A stretch of DNA of 50,105 bases from Pseudomonadota bacterium (GTDB lineage Bacteria > Myxococcota_A > Bradymonadia > UBA4248). The notes beneath the pieces are model-generated. The model was given only the letters and a program-made list of their open reading frames with translations. It was not told where the DNA came from and ran no database searches. Positions 34,638-42,428 of the stretch are shown here, piece after piece. Within the stretch, counting starts at the first letter, position 1. Each line of letters opens with the position of its first letter. The DNA lies in assembly GCA_017441205.1 (NCBI GenBank), contig JAFRYG010000219.1:1-50105 (forward strand), written 5' to 3'. The translations under genes were made by a program, and so were the position numbers.

Positions 34638-36746
34638 CTACAGCTTTCTTACATCGCAGAAGACATCGAACAATCCCTGGACGCTCGTGAGCAAAGCCAG
34701 GCGGTTAAGGCGGACGGCTTCGTTATCGGCGTTGACGAGGACGGCGTCGAAGAAGGCATCGGCGGGGGCGCGGAGCGTCTCGAGCTTGGACAGGGCCGAA
34801 TCGTAATCCTTGGCGCTCATGGCGTCGCGGTAAGCCGCAGAAACGCTCGTGATTGCATCGTAGAATGCGTTTTCGGATTTATCCTCGAACAGCTTGGTGT
34901 CGACATCACCGGTCTTGACGTTGGCCTGGCGTACGATATTCGCCACACGCTTGAATGTCGTGGCGAGGCTTTCGAACATCTCGCTGGCGCGATGGCGCGA
35001 GAGGGTTTCGACGCGGCCAACGATCGAGGGCACATCGGCGAGCGGCGAGACGGCGAGGACGGAATCGACGACTTCGGCGGCGTGATTTTCGAGGAGCATG
35101 AAGCGCAGGCGCGTTTTCATGAAGTCGATGATTTGAACGCAGAGTGCAGAATCGTCGGCAGTTTTGGGCTTTTCGCCGAGGCGTGCTTCGGTTTCGCGGA
35201 CGCAGGCGATGGCGGCTTTGACGACGGGTTCGAGGTCCATTGTCTGGTGGTGTTCGAGCAATGTGCGCATGATGCCGTTGGCGGCGCGGCGCAGTGCGAA
35301 CGGATCGGCAGCACCGGTCGGGATGCGGCCGAGCGCAAACAATGCCGTGATCGTATCAACTTTGTCGGCGATGCCGGCGATGGCACCGGTCAGCGTTGTG
35401 GCGACGGGTGCACCAGCCTGGCGCGGGCTGTAGGTTTCGCGAATGCCCGTGCAGACTTCGGCGGGCAGGCCTTCTTCGCGGCCGTAGTAATCGCCCATCA
35501 TGCCTTCGACTTCGGGGAATTCATAGACGACGTTCGTCGCGAGGTCGGCTTTGCAGAAATGCGCGGTCAGGCGGACGTTTTCTTTGTTCACGTCGCCGTT
35601 CCAGAGGTCGGCCACGGTCTGCGAGAGTTTTTCGTCGCGCAGGACTTTGTCGAATGTCGAGCCCATGCCTTCGATATAGCGCATGTGCGTGAGTTTTTCG
35701 TTGTAGTATTCGAGGTTGTGTTTGCGGTCTTCGGCATAGAAGAATTCGGCGTCTTTAAGGCGTGCGACGAGGACGCGTTCGTTGCCGCGCGCGACGACTT
35801 TGCGGTCGTAAACTTCGGTGTTCGACAGCGTGACAAAGTTCGGCATCAGGTTGCCGTTGTCGTCGACGACGCTGAAATAGCGCTGATTCGTGACCATGCT
35901 CGTGATGATGACTTCGTGCGGAATCTTGAGGAATGCGGGGTCAAAAGCGCCGACGATGCCGACCGGCCATTCGAGGATTTCGACGACTTCTTCGAGCAAT
36001 TCGGGGTTTTCGACGAGGTGGCCGCCGACCGATTTGGCAGCGGCGAGTGCTTCTTCCATCACTTTGGCGCGGCGTTCATCGGTATCGACCAAAACCTTGG
36101 CATCGCGCAGTTTCGAGACGTATTCGGCCGGCGATTTGACCTCGATGGCGGCCGGAGCCATAAAGCGGTGGCCGTAAGTCAGCGAACCCGCTTTGACGCC
36201 TGCAAATTCGACGGGCAGAATCTCATCGCCCAGACGGCACAGAATCCAGTGCACCGGGCGCGCAAACAGCGTCGGCTCGTCGGACCAGCGCATCGGCTTG
36301 CCCCAGTGAATATTGGCGAGCGTGTCTTCGAGGATTTTGGGGAGAAGCTTGTTCGAATCGTCGCCTTTTTCGCAAACCTTGACGGCGATGTACTGCATCG
36401 GTTTGCCTTTTTTGCGCTCCTGCGTGACTTCTTCGATCTGGCCTTCGCTGGCATTCAGTCCCTTCAGGAAACCGATTGCGGCAGGCGTCCAGTGGCCATC
36501 GGGCGTCTTGCATGCGGCAACGGCGGGGCCGACTTTGAGGGTCTCGAGGTCGCTCTGGCGTTCGGCAACGCTATCGACCAAAAGCGCGAGTCTGCGCGGC
36601 GATGCGTAGGCTTTCACTTCGCCTAGTTCAATTCTTGCGTCTTTGCAGCGCGAAATAAAGCCATCCTTCAATGCGTCGATGGCCATGCCAATCTGAAGCG
36701 CGGGTAAATCCTCGCAACCCAGCTCAAATACTAACGATTTCGACAT
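34638..36746 (-). CDS. glyS: Glycyl-tRNA synthetase beta subunit
   Basis: A 702-residue beta subunit of the bacterial alpha2beta2 glycyl-tRNA synthetase, which charges tRNA-Gly together with GlyQ. Diagnostic segments are SLVFELGCEDLPALQI at the start, KPMRWSDEPTLFARPVHWIL, VIITSMVTNQRYFSV, GRIPTGAADPFALRRAANGI and a C-terminal helical DALR-like end. Length is normal and AAGGAT precedes the start. glyQ is not next to it, which is unusual; a small cysteine-rich gene lies 39 bases upstream on the same strand. The gene is visibly richer in G and C than its neighbours. Confidence 0.97.
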   Translation of the reverse strand: MSKSLVFELGCEDLPALQIGMAIDALKDGFISRCKDARIELGEVKAYASPRRLALLVDSVAERQSDLETLKVGPAVAACKTPDGHWTPAAIGFLKGLNASEGQIEEVTQERKKGKPMQYIAVKVCEKGDDSNKLLPKILEDTLANIHWGKPMRWSDEPTLFARPVHWILCRLGDEILPVEFAGVKAGSLTYGHRFMAPAAIEVKSPAEYVSKLRDAKVLVDTDERRAKVMEEALAAAKSVGGHLVENPELLEEVVEILEWPVGIVGAFDPAFLKIPHEVIITSMVTNQRYFSVVDDNGNLMPNFVTLSNTEVYDRKVVARGNERVLVARLKDAEFFYAEDRKHNLEYYNEKLTHMRYIEGMGSTFDKVLRDEKLSQTVADLWNGDVNKENVRLTAHFCKADLATNVVYEFPEVEGMMGDYYGREEGLPAEVCTGIRETYSPRQAGAPVATTLTGAIAGIADKVDTITALFALGRIPTGAADPFALRRAANGIMRTLLEHHQTMDLEPVVKAAIACVRETEARLGEKPKTADDSALCVQIIDFMKTRLRFMLLENHAAEVVDSVLAVSPLADVPSIVGRVETLSRHRASEMFESLATTFKRVANIVRQANVKTGDVDTKLFEDKSENAFYDAITSVSAAYRDAMSAKDYDSALSKLETLRAPADAFFDAVLVNADNEAVRLNRLALLTSVQGLFDVFCDVRKL

Positions 36747-36785
36747 TATATTATCCTTTATAAAAGGGCGATTTGCCCAACCGGT

Positions 36786-37082
36786 TTATTTAAACTCGAA
36801 TTCCTCGCCACAGTCGCAGCTCAGCAGTTGCCCGCCGCAGATTGGGCATCTTTCGCAGTCGCATCCCCAGTGATGACAATGTCCGCGCCAGGCCGCACAA
36901 TCGCCGCAGCGCTTGACATCCGCCATTTCCTCGCCGCCATAAAAATCGTCATCGGCACCCATTGGAATTCGTTGATATTCCACGCCGTCGATGATGATGG
37001 TTGCGAGACAGCCCTTGCTGTTCAGCATGTCCTGTCCGCAAACCTCGCAAATCGCGCCATGCGGTTGTTGTTCGTCTGCCAT
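36786..37082 (-). CDS. Small cysteine-rich, probably zinc-binding protein
   Basis: A 98-residue protein starting at ATG 37082, where AGGAGG is ideally placed; an upstream GTG in frame is not needed. It has CEVCGQD near the N-terminus and a dense cluster CGDCAAWRGHCHHWGCDC, then CPICGGQLLSCDCGEEF, i.e. several CxxC knuckles that should bind two or more zinc ions. No signal peptide, so cytoplasmic. It lies 39 bases before glyS and is probably transcribed with it. Function unknown. Confidence 0.82.
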   Translation of the reverse strand: MADEQQPHGAICEVCGQDMLNSKGCLATIIIDGVEYQRIPMGADDDFYGGEEMADVKRCGDCAAWRGHCHHWGCDCERCPICGGQLLSCDCGEEFEFK

Positions 37083-37173
37083 AACTCCTCCTGGATTCAG
37101 GGACACCCCAAATCCGCGCCGCTTTTACCAATTTTTTGCAAAATATGCCATATAAATGCGGTTTTGTTTGGGG

Positions 37174-37240
37174 GGCCGCCTATTGGGCAGGTGCCCAATA
37201 CGGCAGCCGTTTCGGGCTATCGGCGATGCCGATACGCCCT
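37174..37240. repeat. Two dispersed palindromic elements
   Basis: CTATTGGGC-AGGT-GCCCAATACG (37180-37202) and CTATCGGC-GAT-GCCGATACG (37217-37236), side by side in the same orientation with different stems. Confidence 0.85.
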
Positions 37241-37278
37241 TTTGGCCATCATAATAATTCGGAAAAAAACTGCCCGGA

Positions 37279-37634
37279 TTGCCAAGTTCTCAGAATACAA
37301 CAGTGAAGATGGGAACTCTGAAAGTGACAAACAGCGCAGACAAACATTTGATTCAAAAAATAATCCGGATTCATTTGGGTGAGGTGCGTGCCTGTTATGA
37401 AAGGGAACTTAAAAAAACAAAGAATATAAGCGGACGTGTGGTTGTTCAATTGACAATCAATCCAAAGGGCGAAGTAGAAAAAGTATCGATCGTCGAGTCA
37501 ACGTTAAATAATAAAAACGTGAACAATGTATTACCGATTCCATTCGATACTGGAGATTTCCTGCGCCAAAAGATGGGAAGAATGCTGACGTAAAAGTCCC
37601 AATTACATTCAGTCCTATAGAATCAAAAGAATGA
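37279..37634 (+). pseudogene. AgmX/PglI C-terminal domain fragment, frameshifted
   Basis: The first frame encodes IQKIIRIHLGEVRACYEREL, SGRVVVQLTINPKGEVEK and VSIVESTLNNKNV, the start of the TonB-like AgmX/PglI C-terminal domain found in myxobacterial gliding and secretion proteins. After NVN (about 37524) the match moves to the -1 frame: CITDSIRYWRFPAPKDGKN, then VKVPITFSP, ending at the TGA 37632-37634. The family spacing V-x-x-C is restored exactly if one base is missing at 37525-37527. The usual long N-terminal part is absent (an in-frame stop lies at 37255-37257), so this is a decayed fragment, not just a sequencing slip. No good ribosome binding site. Confidence 0.82.
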
Positions 37635-37734
37635 GAGATGGCTGCAACATCTTATATTCATGCATGGCAGATAGTATATTTTAGACTATTTTGATGGGCA
37701 GCTTGTTGGGAATGCGTCCTGTACGGCGACCGTT

Positions 37735-37797
37735 CAGGCTATCTCGCCATGCGGGCGGCCACGCAGGGCATAAGCGTTAACATGGCTCAATACGTCT
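37735..37797. repeat. Extended dispersed palindromic element
   Basis: CTAT at 37739 and ATACG ending at 37794 enclose an outer stem with CGCCATG/CATGGC and a longer, imperfect interior. This is a weaker match to the family than the short copies. Confidence 0.5.
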
Positions 37798-37974
37798 TTT
37801 TGTTTGCTGCTGTCCGCACTGCGAATATGCGACGAATAACCATTGTCTGTTGTCCGCAAACGCAGGATTGTACGCATTTATTGATTGCATGCGGATTTTA
37901 TTAAACATAAGCTAAAATATGATGAAGAAATCATAATTCATACTCCGGAGCATGCGAAGCCTAAAAAGCATGTG

Positions 37975-38060
37975 TCCGCGTATTGTCTGCAGAGCTGTGC
38001 TGTGACACGGCTCTGCAGGCAATAGCGGGCGCGGGGCGGTGTATCGCAGATAGCCGCCCC
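37975..38060. repeat. Two dispersed palindromic elements
   Basis: The first (37979-38025) runs CGTATTG to CAATAG around a CTGCAGAGC/GCTCTGCAG stem. The second (38033-38060) has GGCGG/CCGCC arms around TGTATC-GCA-GATAG. Confidence 0.7.
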
Positions 38061-38268
38061 CATACACATAAAAAATATATATACAGCTCGTGCTGTGCGA
38101 AGTCTGTCTATCCTGAAACAAGTTGATGTCCCTGCATAAAATTGCCAATTTCTGTGAGATTTTATTGCTCAACGCTTGATTTTTTGTCCAAACGGACTAT
38201 AGATACAAAATGATGCAAAAGAGGTTTTTCCTTTTTTTGCGTGTGTTCGTTTGGTTAATTTGGAGATA

Positions 38269-38480
38269 GTGTTGAAAACATCACACTTTGCTTTGGCTCT
38301 TTTGCCGGTACCTGGTACTGCCCCGATGATTGGCTGTGGCAGCGATAACGACGATAAAATACCAATCAGAGCAGTGGTAATAACGTCGGCAAGGGTGTCG
38401 GTATGGTTGACCTTAAATGCACCATTTACAAAATCCGTCAAGGAAAACATTTAAGTGGGAATTTCAACGCTTTATGCTAA
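38269..38480 (+). pseudogene. Frameshifted remnant of a small lipoprotein
   Basis: Starting at GTG 38269 or TTG 38272, with GGAG just upstream, the frame gives a hydrophobic leader ending MIGC followed by GSDNDDK, like other lipoproteins here. After the AAAA run at about 38354 the frame becomes unnatural, while the -1 frame reads NTNQSSGNNVGKGVGMVDLK and on to the stop at 38478-38480. The Asn/Ser linker after the lipobox is typical of this genome's lipoproteins. I take it as a decayed lipoprotein gene just upstream of the big array; it could also be two chance frames. Confidence 0.4.
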
Positions 38481-38535
38481 ACCAAACATAATGTTGGGGG
38501 CATCATTCCAACAGAATTCAATATCAGGAGGCATC

Positions 38536-40626
38536 ATGCTCAAGAAACAATTATTCCCGGTTATTCTGATGACATGTTTATTTTCGGCCTGTTCAGATGA
38601 TTCGGGGACTGAGTCTGGTAAAACGGATTCATGTTCGGATGAAAGCTTTGTCAATTGTTACGGTACCTGCATAGATCCCAAATCGAGCAAATTTTATTGT
38701 GGCGCAGATGCAACCTGCCAAAATTATAATGAATGCAATGTAGATGAATCCTGTGTCGACGGAAACTGTATATCAAACGGTTCCCAAACGACGAAATGTT
38801 CCGGCGGCAATTCCGTATTATGCAATGGAACCTGCATTAATCCCAAAACAAGCAAGGATTTCTGCGGAGCCAATGAGGACTGTTCTGTATCGACTCGCTG
38901 TCATGATGATGAAAACTGCGTCGATGGTATATGTACGTCAAAAGCATCTGCAGAGATAACTTGCTCTGGCGAACGTTCTGTACTGTGTCAGGGGAACTGC
39001 ATTAATCCAAAAACTGACGAAGCGTTTTGCGGTGCGAACGATGATTGTTCAGCATTTGATGTTTGTAAGGCCAGTGAGAATTGTGTGGAAGGCATCTGCA
39101 CCCCCAAATCAGAGGAACAGCCTGCATGCAGCGGGGATAAGACGGTGAGATGTGAAGGGAACTGCATTAATCCTGAAAACGATCACGATTATTGTGGTGC
39201 CAATGCTGATTGTTCATCCTTTACGCCATGCGAAGAGTCAGAATCCTGTATCAGTGGCGTCTGTACTCCGAATTCACCACAAAATCCTGAATGTAAAGGT
39301 GAGAGGTCAGTATTATGTGACGGATATTGCATTAATCCGAATAATGATCACGATTATTGCGGCGCAAATGCTGATTGCTCCGTATCAACTCGTTGTAAGG
39401 ATGATGAAAACTGCGTCAGTGGTAAATGCACGCCGGGATCATCTCCAATCACTTGTTCCGGCAATCGTTCTGTATTGTGTAAAGGAAATTGCATCAATCC
39501 AAAAGCTGACAAAGAATTCTGTGGCGCCAATGCAGACTGTTCCAAATACACGACATGTACAGACGGCAAGAGCTGCGTTGGAGGCATTTGTGTATCAACA
39601 TCTTCATCCGCATGCCCGGCCAATGCGCCTGCAAGATGCGGTGATGAATGCATTGATCCCAATTTTAATGATGATTATTGCGGTGCTCTGACGGATTGCT
39701 CCAATGCAAAAAAATGTGAGGGGGAATCATTCTGTTTTAAAGGTAATTGTATTGAATGTATGTCATTTAAAGATAATATCTTTAAACAATTCATTATGAC
39801 TACGTATGATAAGAACAAGAATAATTGTATTACACCGGACGAAGCGGATGCTGTGACTTCCATACCTGCATTCCGGTTTTGTGGTATGGATGGCGCTGCC
39901 TGCAGTAAAACGTATAAGCCCATATCTACCCTTGATGATATAAAACAATTCAAGAATTTGGCTTTAATCGGGGATGCTGCTTTTAAAAATTCAAACGTCA
40001 AGGGAGATCTTTATTCAGATTCTGTATTGAGAATAGGCGAAAAAGTTTTTTCGAGTTCAAAAATTAATAGTGTTACTTTAACCAAAATCAAAGGTACTGG
40101 TTTTGACATTCATGACGATCATTATATCGGAGCTGAGGCGTTTATCAGAACTCCGATTAAAACAATAAATATGCCGGCTCTGGAAAAGGCGAGAGATTAT
40201 CTGTTTTTTGAAGCCAAAGGTGTGACGAGTGTTAATTTCCCAAAACTCAAGATAATTGAAGACCATGCATTTGGCAGTTTTGCTGCTGATTCGCATCTCG
40301 CTGAATTTAAAGGCCCGAATGTTGAAACAATCAAGACTGGAGCATTCCAGTATGCATGGATACTTAAATATGATTTTCCAAAAGTCACCACTTTGGAGAA
40401 GGATGCACTCAGTGTCATCAATCATATTGAAGAACTCCGCATTACAACTCCTGGCAAAATTACAGTAGACAACGCATTTGCCGCTGTAAAATTTATCGAT
40501 AAGTGCCACCTGGTACTGAATGCTGACAAAAAAGCCAATGGAACCGGCAATCCTAAAGTTGGTGATGACGGAAAAACCTGGCCGGCTGGATCAAACCTCA
40601 AATGGGGCAGTATTACATTCGAATAG
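38536..40626 (+). CDS. Surface lipoprotein: seven Cys repeats, EF-hand-like loop, LRR domain
   Basis: A 696-residue lipoprotein. ATG 38536 is chosen because AGGAGG lies four bases upstream and the signal peptide with lipobox LFSAC begins there. Residues about 35-405 hold seven 45-55-residue repeats (SVLCxGNCINPK, then DFCGANxDC, then ENCVxGxC). Next comes a calcium-loop-like DKNKNNCITPDE (about 430), matching EF-hand/dockerin spacing with D, N, N at positions 1, 3, 5 and E at 12. The C-terminal 230 residues are BspA-like leucine-rich repeats (IGDAAFKNSNVKG, IGEKVFSSSKINSVTL, IKTGAFQYAWI). Such LRRs often mediate binding to host or matrix proteins. First gene of the array, 25 bases before a paralogue with the same C-terminal plan. 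Confidence 0.9.
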   Translation: MLKKQLFPVILMTCLFSACSDDSGTESGKTDSCSDESFVNCYGTCIDPKSSKFYCGADATCQNYNECNVDESCVDGNCISNGSQTTKCSGGNSVLCNGTCINPKTSKDFCGANEDCSVSTRCHDDENCVDGICTSKASAEITCSGERSVLCQGNCINPKTDEAFCGANDDCSAFDVCKASENCVEGICTPKSEEQPACSGDKTVRCEGNCINPENDHDYCGANADCSSFTPCEESESCISGVCTPNSPQNPECKGERSVLCDGYCINPNNDHDYCGANADCSVSTRCKDDENCVSGKCTPGSSPITCSGNRSVLCKGNCINPKADKEFCGANADCSKYTTCTDGKSCVGGICVSTSSSACPANAPARCGDECIDPNFNDDYCGALTDCSNAKKCEGESFCFKGNCIECMSFKDNIFKQFIMTTYDKNKNNCITPDEADAVTSIPAFRFCGMDGAACSKTYKPISTLDDIKQFKNLALIGDAAFKNSNVKGDLYSDSVLRIGEKVFSSSKINSVTLTKIKGTGFDIHDDHYIGAEAFIRTPIKTINMPALEKARDYLFFEAKGVTSVNFPKLKIIEDHAFGSFAADSHLAEFKGPNVETIKTGAFQYAWILKYDFPKVTTLEKDALSVINHIEELRITTPGKITVDNAFAAVKFIDKCHLVLNADKKANGTGNPKVGDDGKTWPAGSNLKWGSITFE

Positions 40627-40651
40627 TTTTGGATTCTTAAGGAGCTCGTTC

Positions 40652-42256
40652 ATGAAAACCAACCTATCCCTGCTCGCAGCTCTATTATCTGCATCTGTTA
40701 TGCTGATTTCATGCGGCGATAGCGATTCTGATTCCAATGAAACCACCGAAAATCATGATTCGGGACCAAATGCGGTTACTCCTTCACATGAAACAGGTGA
40801 TCCAATGGACAATCCGGCAGACAATCCGACGGACAATCCGACGGACAATCCGACAGATAATCCTACAGATAATCCGACGGATGATCCAAATGCGGAAAAC
40901 CTGTCCGGTGACCTCCATAAACTGCCCTTTATGTGTTATGGCAATGCTGCAGTCATGTGTGACGGCAACAAATGCATCGATCCTCAGACTGATCATGATT
41001 ACTGTGGTGCCGATTCGAATTGTGAAAATTATGTCAAATGCAATTCCGATGAGGAATGCACTCATGGCAGCTGCACCAAAATAGGCACCATATCCTCGAT
41101 CTCATGTTCAGAAGGCCTGGTCGTCTGCGACGGCATGTGCATCAATCCCGGCACAAATAAAATGTATTGCGGCGCATCCAGCAATTGTACAGGCTACCGT
41201 TCGTGTACCGAAAAGTACCATGTATGCGAAAATGCCGGATGTTATCTAAAACTCAATCAGGAACCCTTCAAACAGTATCTGATTAAGTATTTCGATAAAA
41301 ACCATGATGCATTATTGGGCTTGGAAGAAGTCGATCAAATCACGAAATTGACACAGCACGACGATCTGCTCTGCCAAATGAAACATCTCGATGATTTGAG
41401 CCGAATACCGGATCTTAAAACCATCGGCAAGCATGTCTTTGACGGCTGTTCGGGCATTGTCGGAAGCGACGACAGCGGCAAATTCCGTTCGAAAATCATC
41501 GAAACTCTCGATGACTACGCATTCCATGGCGTCGGGCTAAAGTCGATATGGATGGATGTATTAACCACCGTAAACACGGCTCCCGGCAGCGAGGGGATGA
41601 CTTTCGCAGATGCAGAAAATCTAACCGAAATCTATATGCCCAAGCTGACTGCAACCTCCATTAATATGTTCAAAAATTGCAAAAAATTGATCAGTACTGA
41701 TAACAAACTGAGAATCCCCGAGGCAAAGACGATTTCCCGTGGAACTTTCTCGGGATGCGATAGTCTGTCCTCCATCAGATTGGGCGCAACGCGCATTGAC
41801 TCTGAGGCTTTTGCCGGCGCAGGAGTAACAACCGTAAGAATCCAAAAGATAGAAAAAATTGGTTTCGATGAAAATAACAAAGAAGGCACGACATTCTCTG
41901 ATAACCCGAATCTTGGCCTTCTTATTATGAACCACAAAGGCAACATCGAAGTCAGTTCCAAATTTGCTGACAAAGATGTGGCTGCACATACGATTCTGAT
42001 GCTGTATGCCGACAAAAAGCCCGATTCCAAAGATGATGCAGGCCCCAAGGCCGATGGACTCGAATGGCCAGCGGGCAGCGGTATCGTATGGAAAGAAATT
42101 GTCTACGGACACACCGAAGATCCCAAATTTGCCGTCGGACATTCCTGTGCCGGAAACAGTTACTGCGCCTCGAACAATTGTGTAGAAAACAATTCCGTAA
42201 AATGTACCGACGAACCCACGCAACATAAATGTTGTGCCGAAAAAAAAGTAAATTGA
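40652..42256 (+). CDS. Surface lipoprotein: DNPT stalk, two Cys repeats, LRR domain
   Basis: A 534-residue lipoprotein with AAGGAG upstream and lipobox MLISC. A stalk of DNPT repeats (12 bp each) follows the anchor, then two copies of the same cysteine repeat as the preceding gene (DGNKCIDPQ...DYCGADSNC and DGMCINPG...YCGASSNC), an EF-hand-like DKNHDALLGLEE and BspA-like LRRs. The last 40 residues (GHSCAGNSYCASNNC...KCCAEK) are a different module, which matches the repeats of the protein encoded at 48708. So this protein combines modules of two neighbours. Probably co-transcribed with the upstream paralogue. Confidence 0.9.
   Translation: MKTNLSLLAALLSASVMLISCGDSDSDSNETTENHDSGPNAVTPSHETGDPMDNPADNPTDNPTDNPTDNPTDNPTDDPNAENLSGDLHKLPFMCYGNAAVMCDGNKCIDPQTDHDYCGADSNCENYVKCNSDEECTHGSCTKIGTISSISCSEGLVVCDGMCINPGTNKMYCGASSNCTGYRSCTEKYHVCENAGCYLKLNQEPFKQYLIKYFDKNHDALLGLEEVDQITKLTQHDDLLCQMKHLDDLSRIPDLKTIGKHVFDGCSGIVGSDDSGKFRSKIIETLDDYAFHGVGLKSIWMDVLTTVNTAPGSEGMTFADAENLTEIYMPKLTATSINMFKNCKKLISTDNKLRIPEAKTISRGTFSGCDSLSSIRLGATRIDSEAFAGAGVTTVRIQKIEKIGFDENNKEGTTFSDNPNLGLLIMNHKGNIEVSSKFADKDVAAHTILMLYADKKPDSKDDAGPKADGLEWPAGSGIVWKEIVYGHTEDPKFAVGHSCAGNSYCASNNCVENNSVKCTDEPTQHKCCAEKKVN
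40808..40888 (+). repeat. 12-bp coding repeats (DNPT stalk)
   Basis: About six units of GACAATCCGACG and variants encode Asp-Asn-Pro-Thr right after the lipid-anchored N-terminus. Close identity suggests slippage-prone length variation. Confidence 0.85.
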
Positions 42257-42263
42257 TCTTTTT

Positions 42264-42354
42264 GTTGGGCGCACTATTTCGCCTTGTGCCGGTCACGCGT
42301 GACCACCACTGCGGCTCAATACGTGCACCCGCGCGGCTATTTCATACGCCGCGC
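42264..42354. repeat. Two dispersed palindromic elements, one extended
   Basis: An extended copy runs from CTATT (42274) to AATACG (42318-42323) around the perfect palindrome GGTCACGCGTGACC (42291-42304). A minimal copy, CTAT-TTC-ATACG, follows at 42337-42348 within GCGCGG/CCGCGC arms. Both lie in the gap between two surface lipoprotein genes. Confidence 0.75.
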
Positions 42355-42428
42355 ATGCTTCCTTAAAAATGCATTTTCACAAATCTCATACTTCTGCATA
42401 AAAGACACGCTTCCCAAAGGAACTCCTT

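Larger units (their letters stand above)
37635..38268. other. Intergenic region with palindromes
   Basis: No intact gene. It contains three members of the dispersed hairpin family (37735-37797, 37975-38032, 38033-38060). A reverse frame at 38169-38450 opposes the lipoprotein remnant and is not supported. Confidence 0.55.

Noticed and set aside
34992..36626. Long open frame (544 codons) on the forward strand inside glyS
   Set aside because: It is the complement of a GC-rich real gene with strong family matches; its composition (very rich in Phe, Asp, Gly, Ala) is that of a shadow frame, and it has no ribosome site.
38169..38450. Reverse 93-codon frame
   Set aside because: No family match or clear ribosome site, and the forward strand here reads as a lipoprotein remnant.
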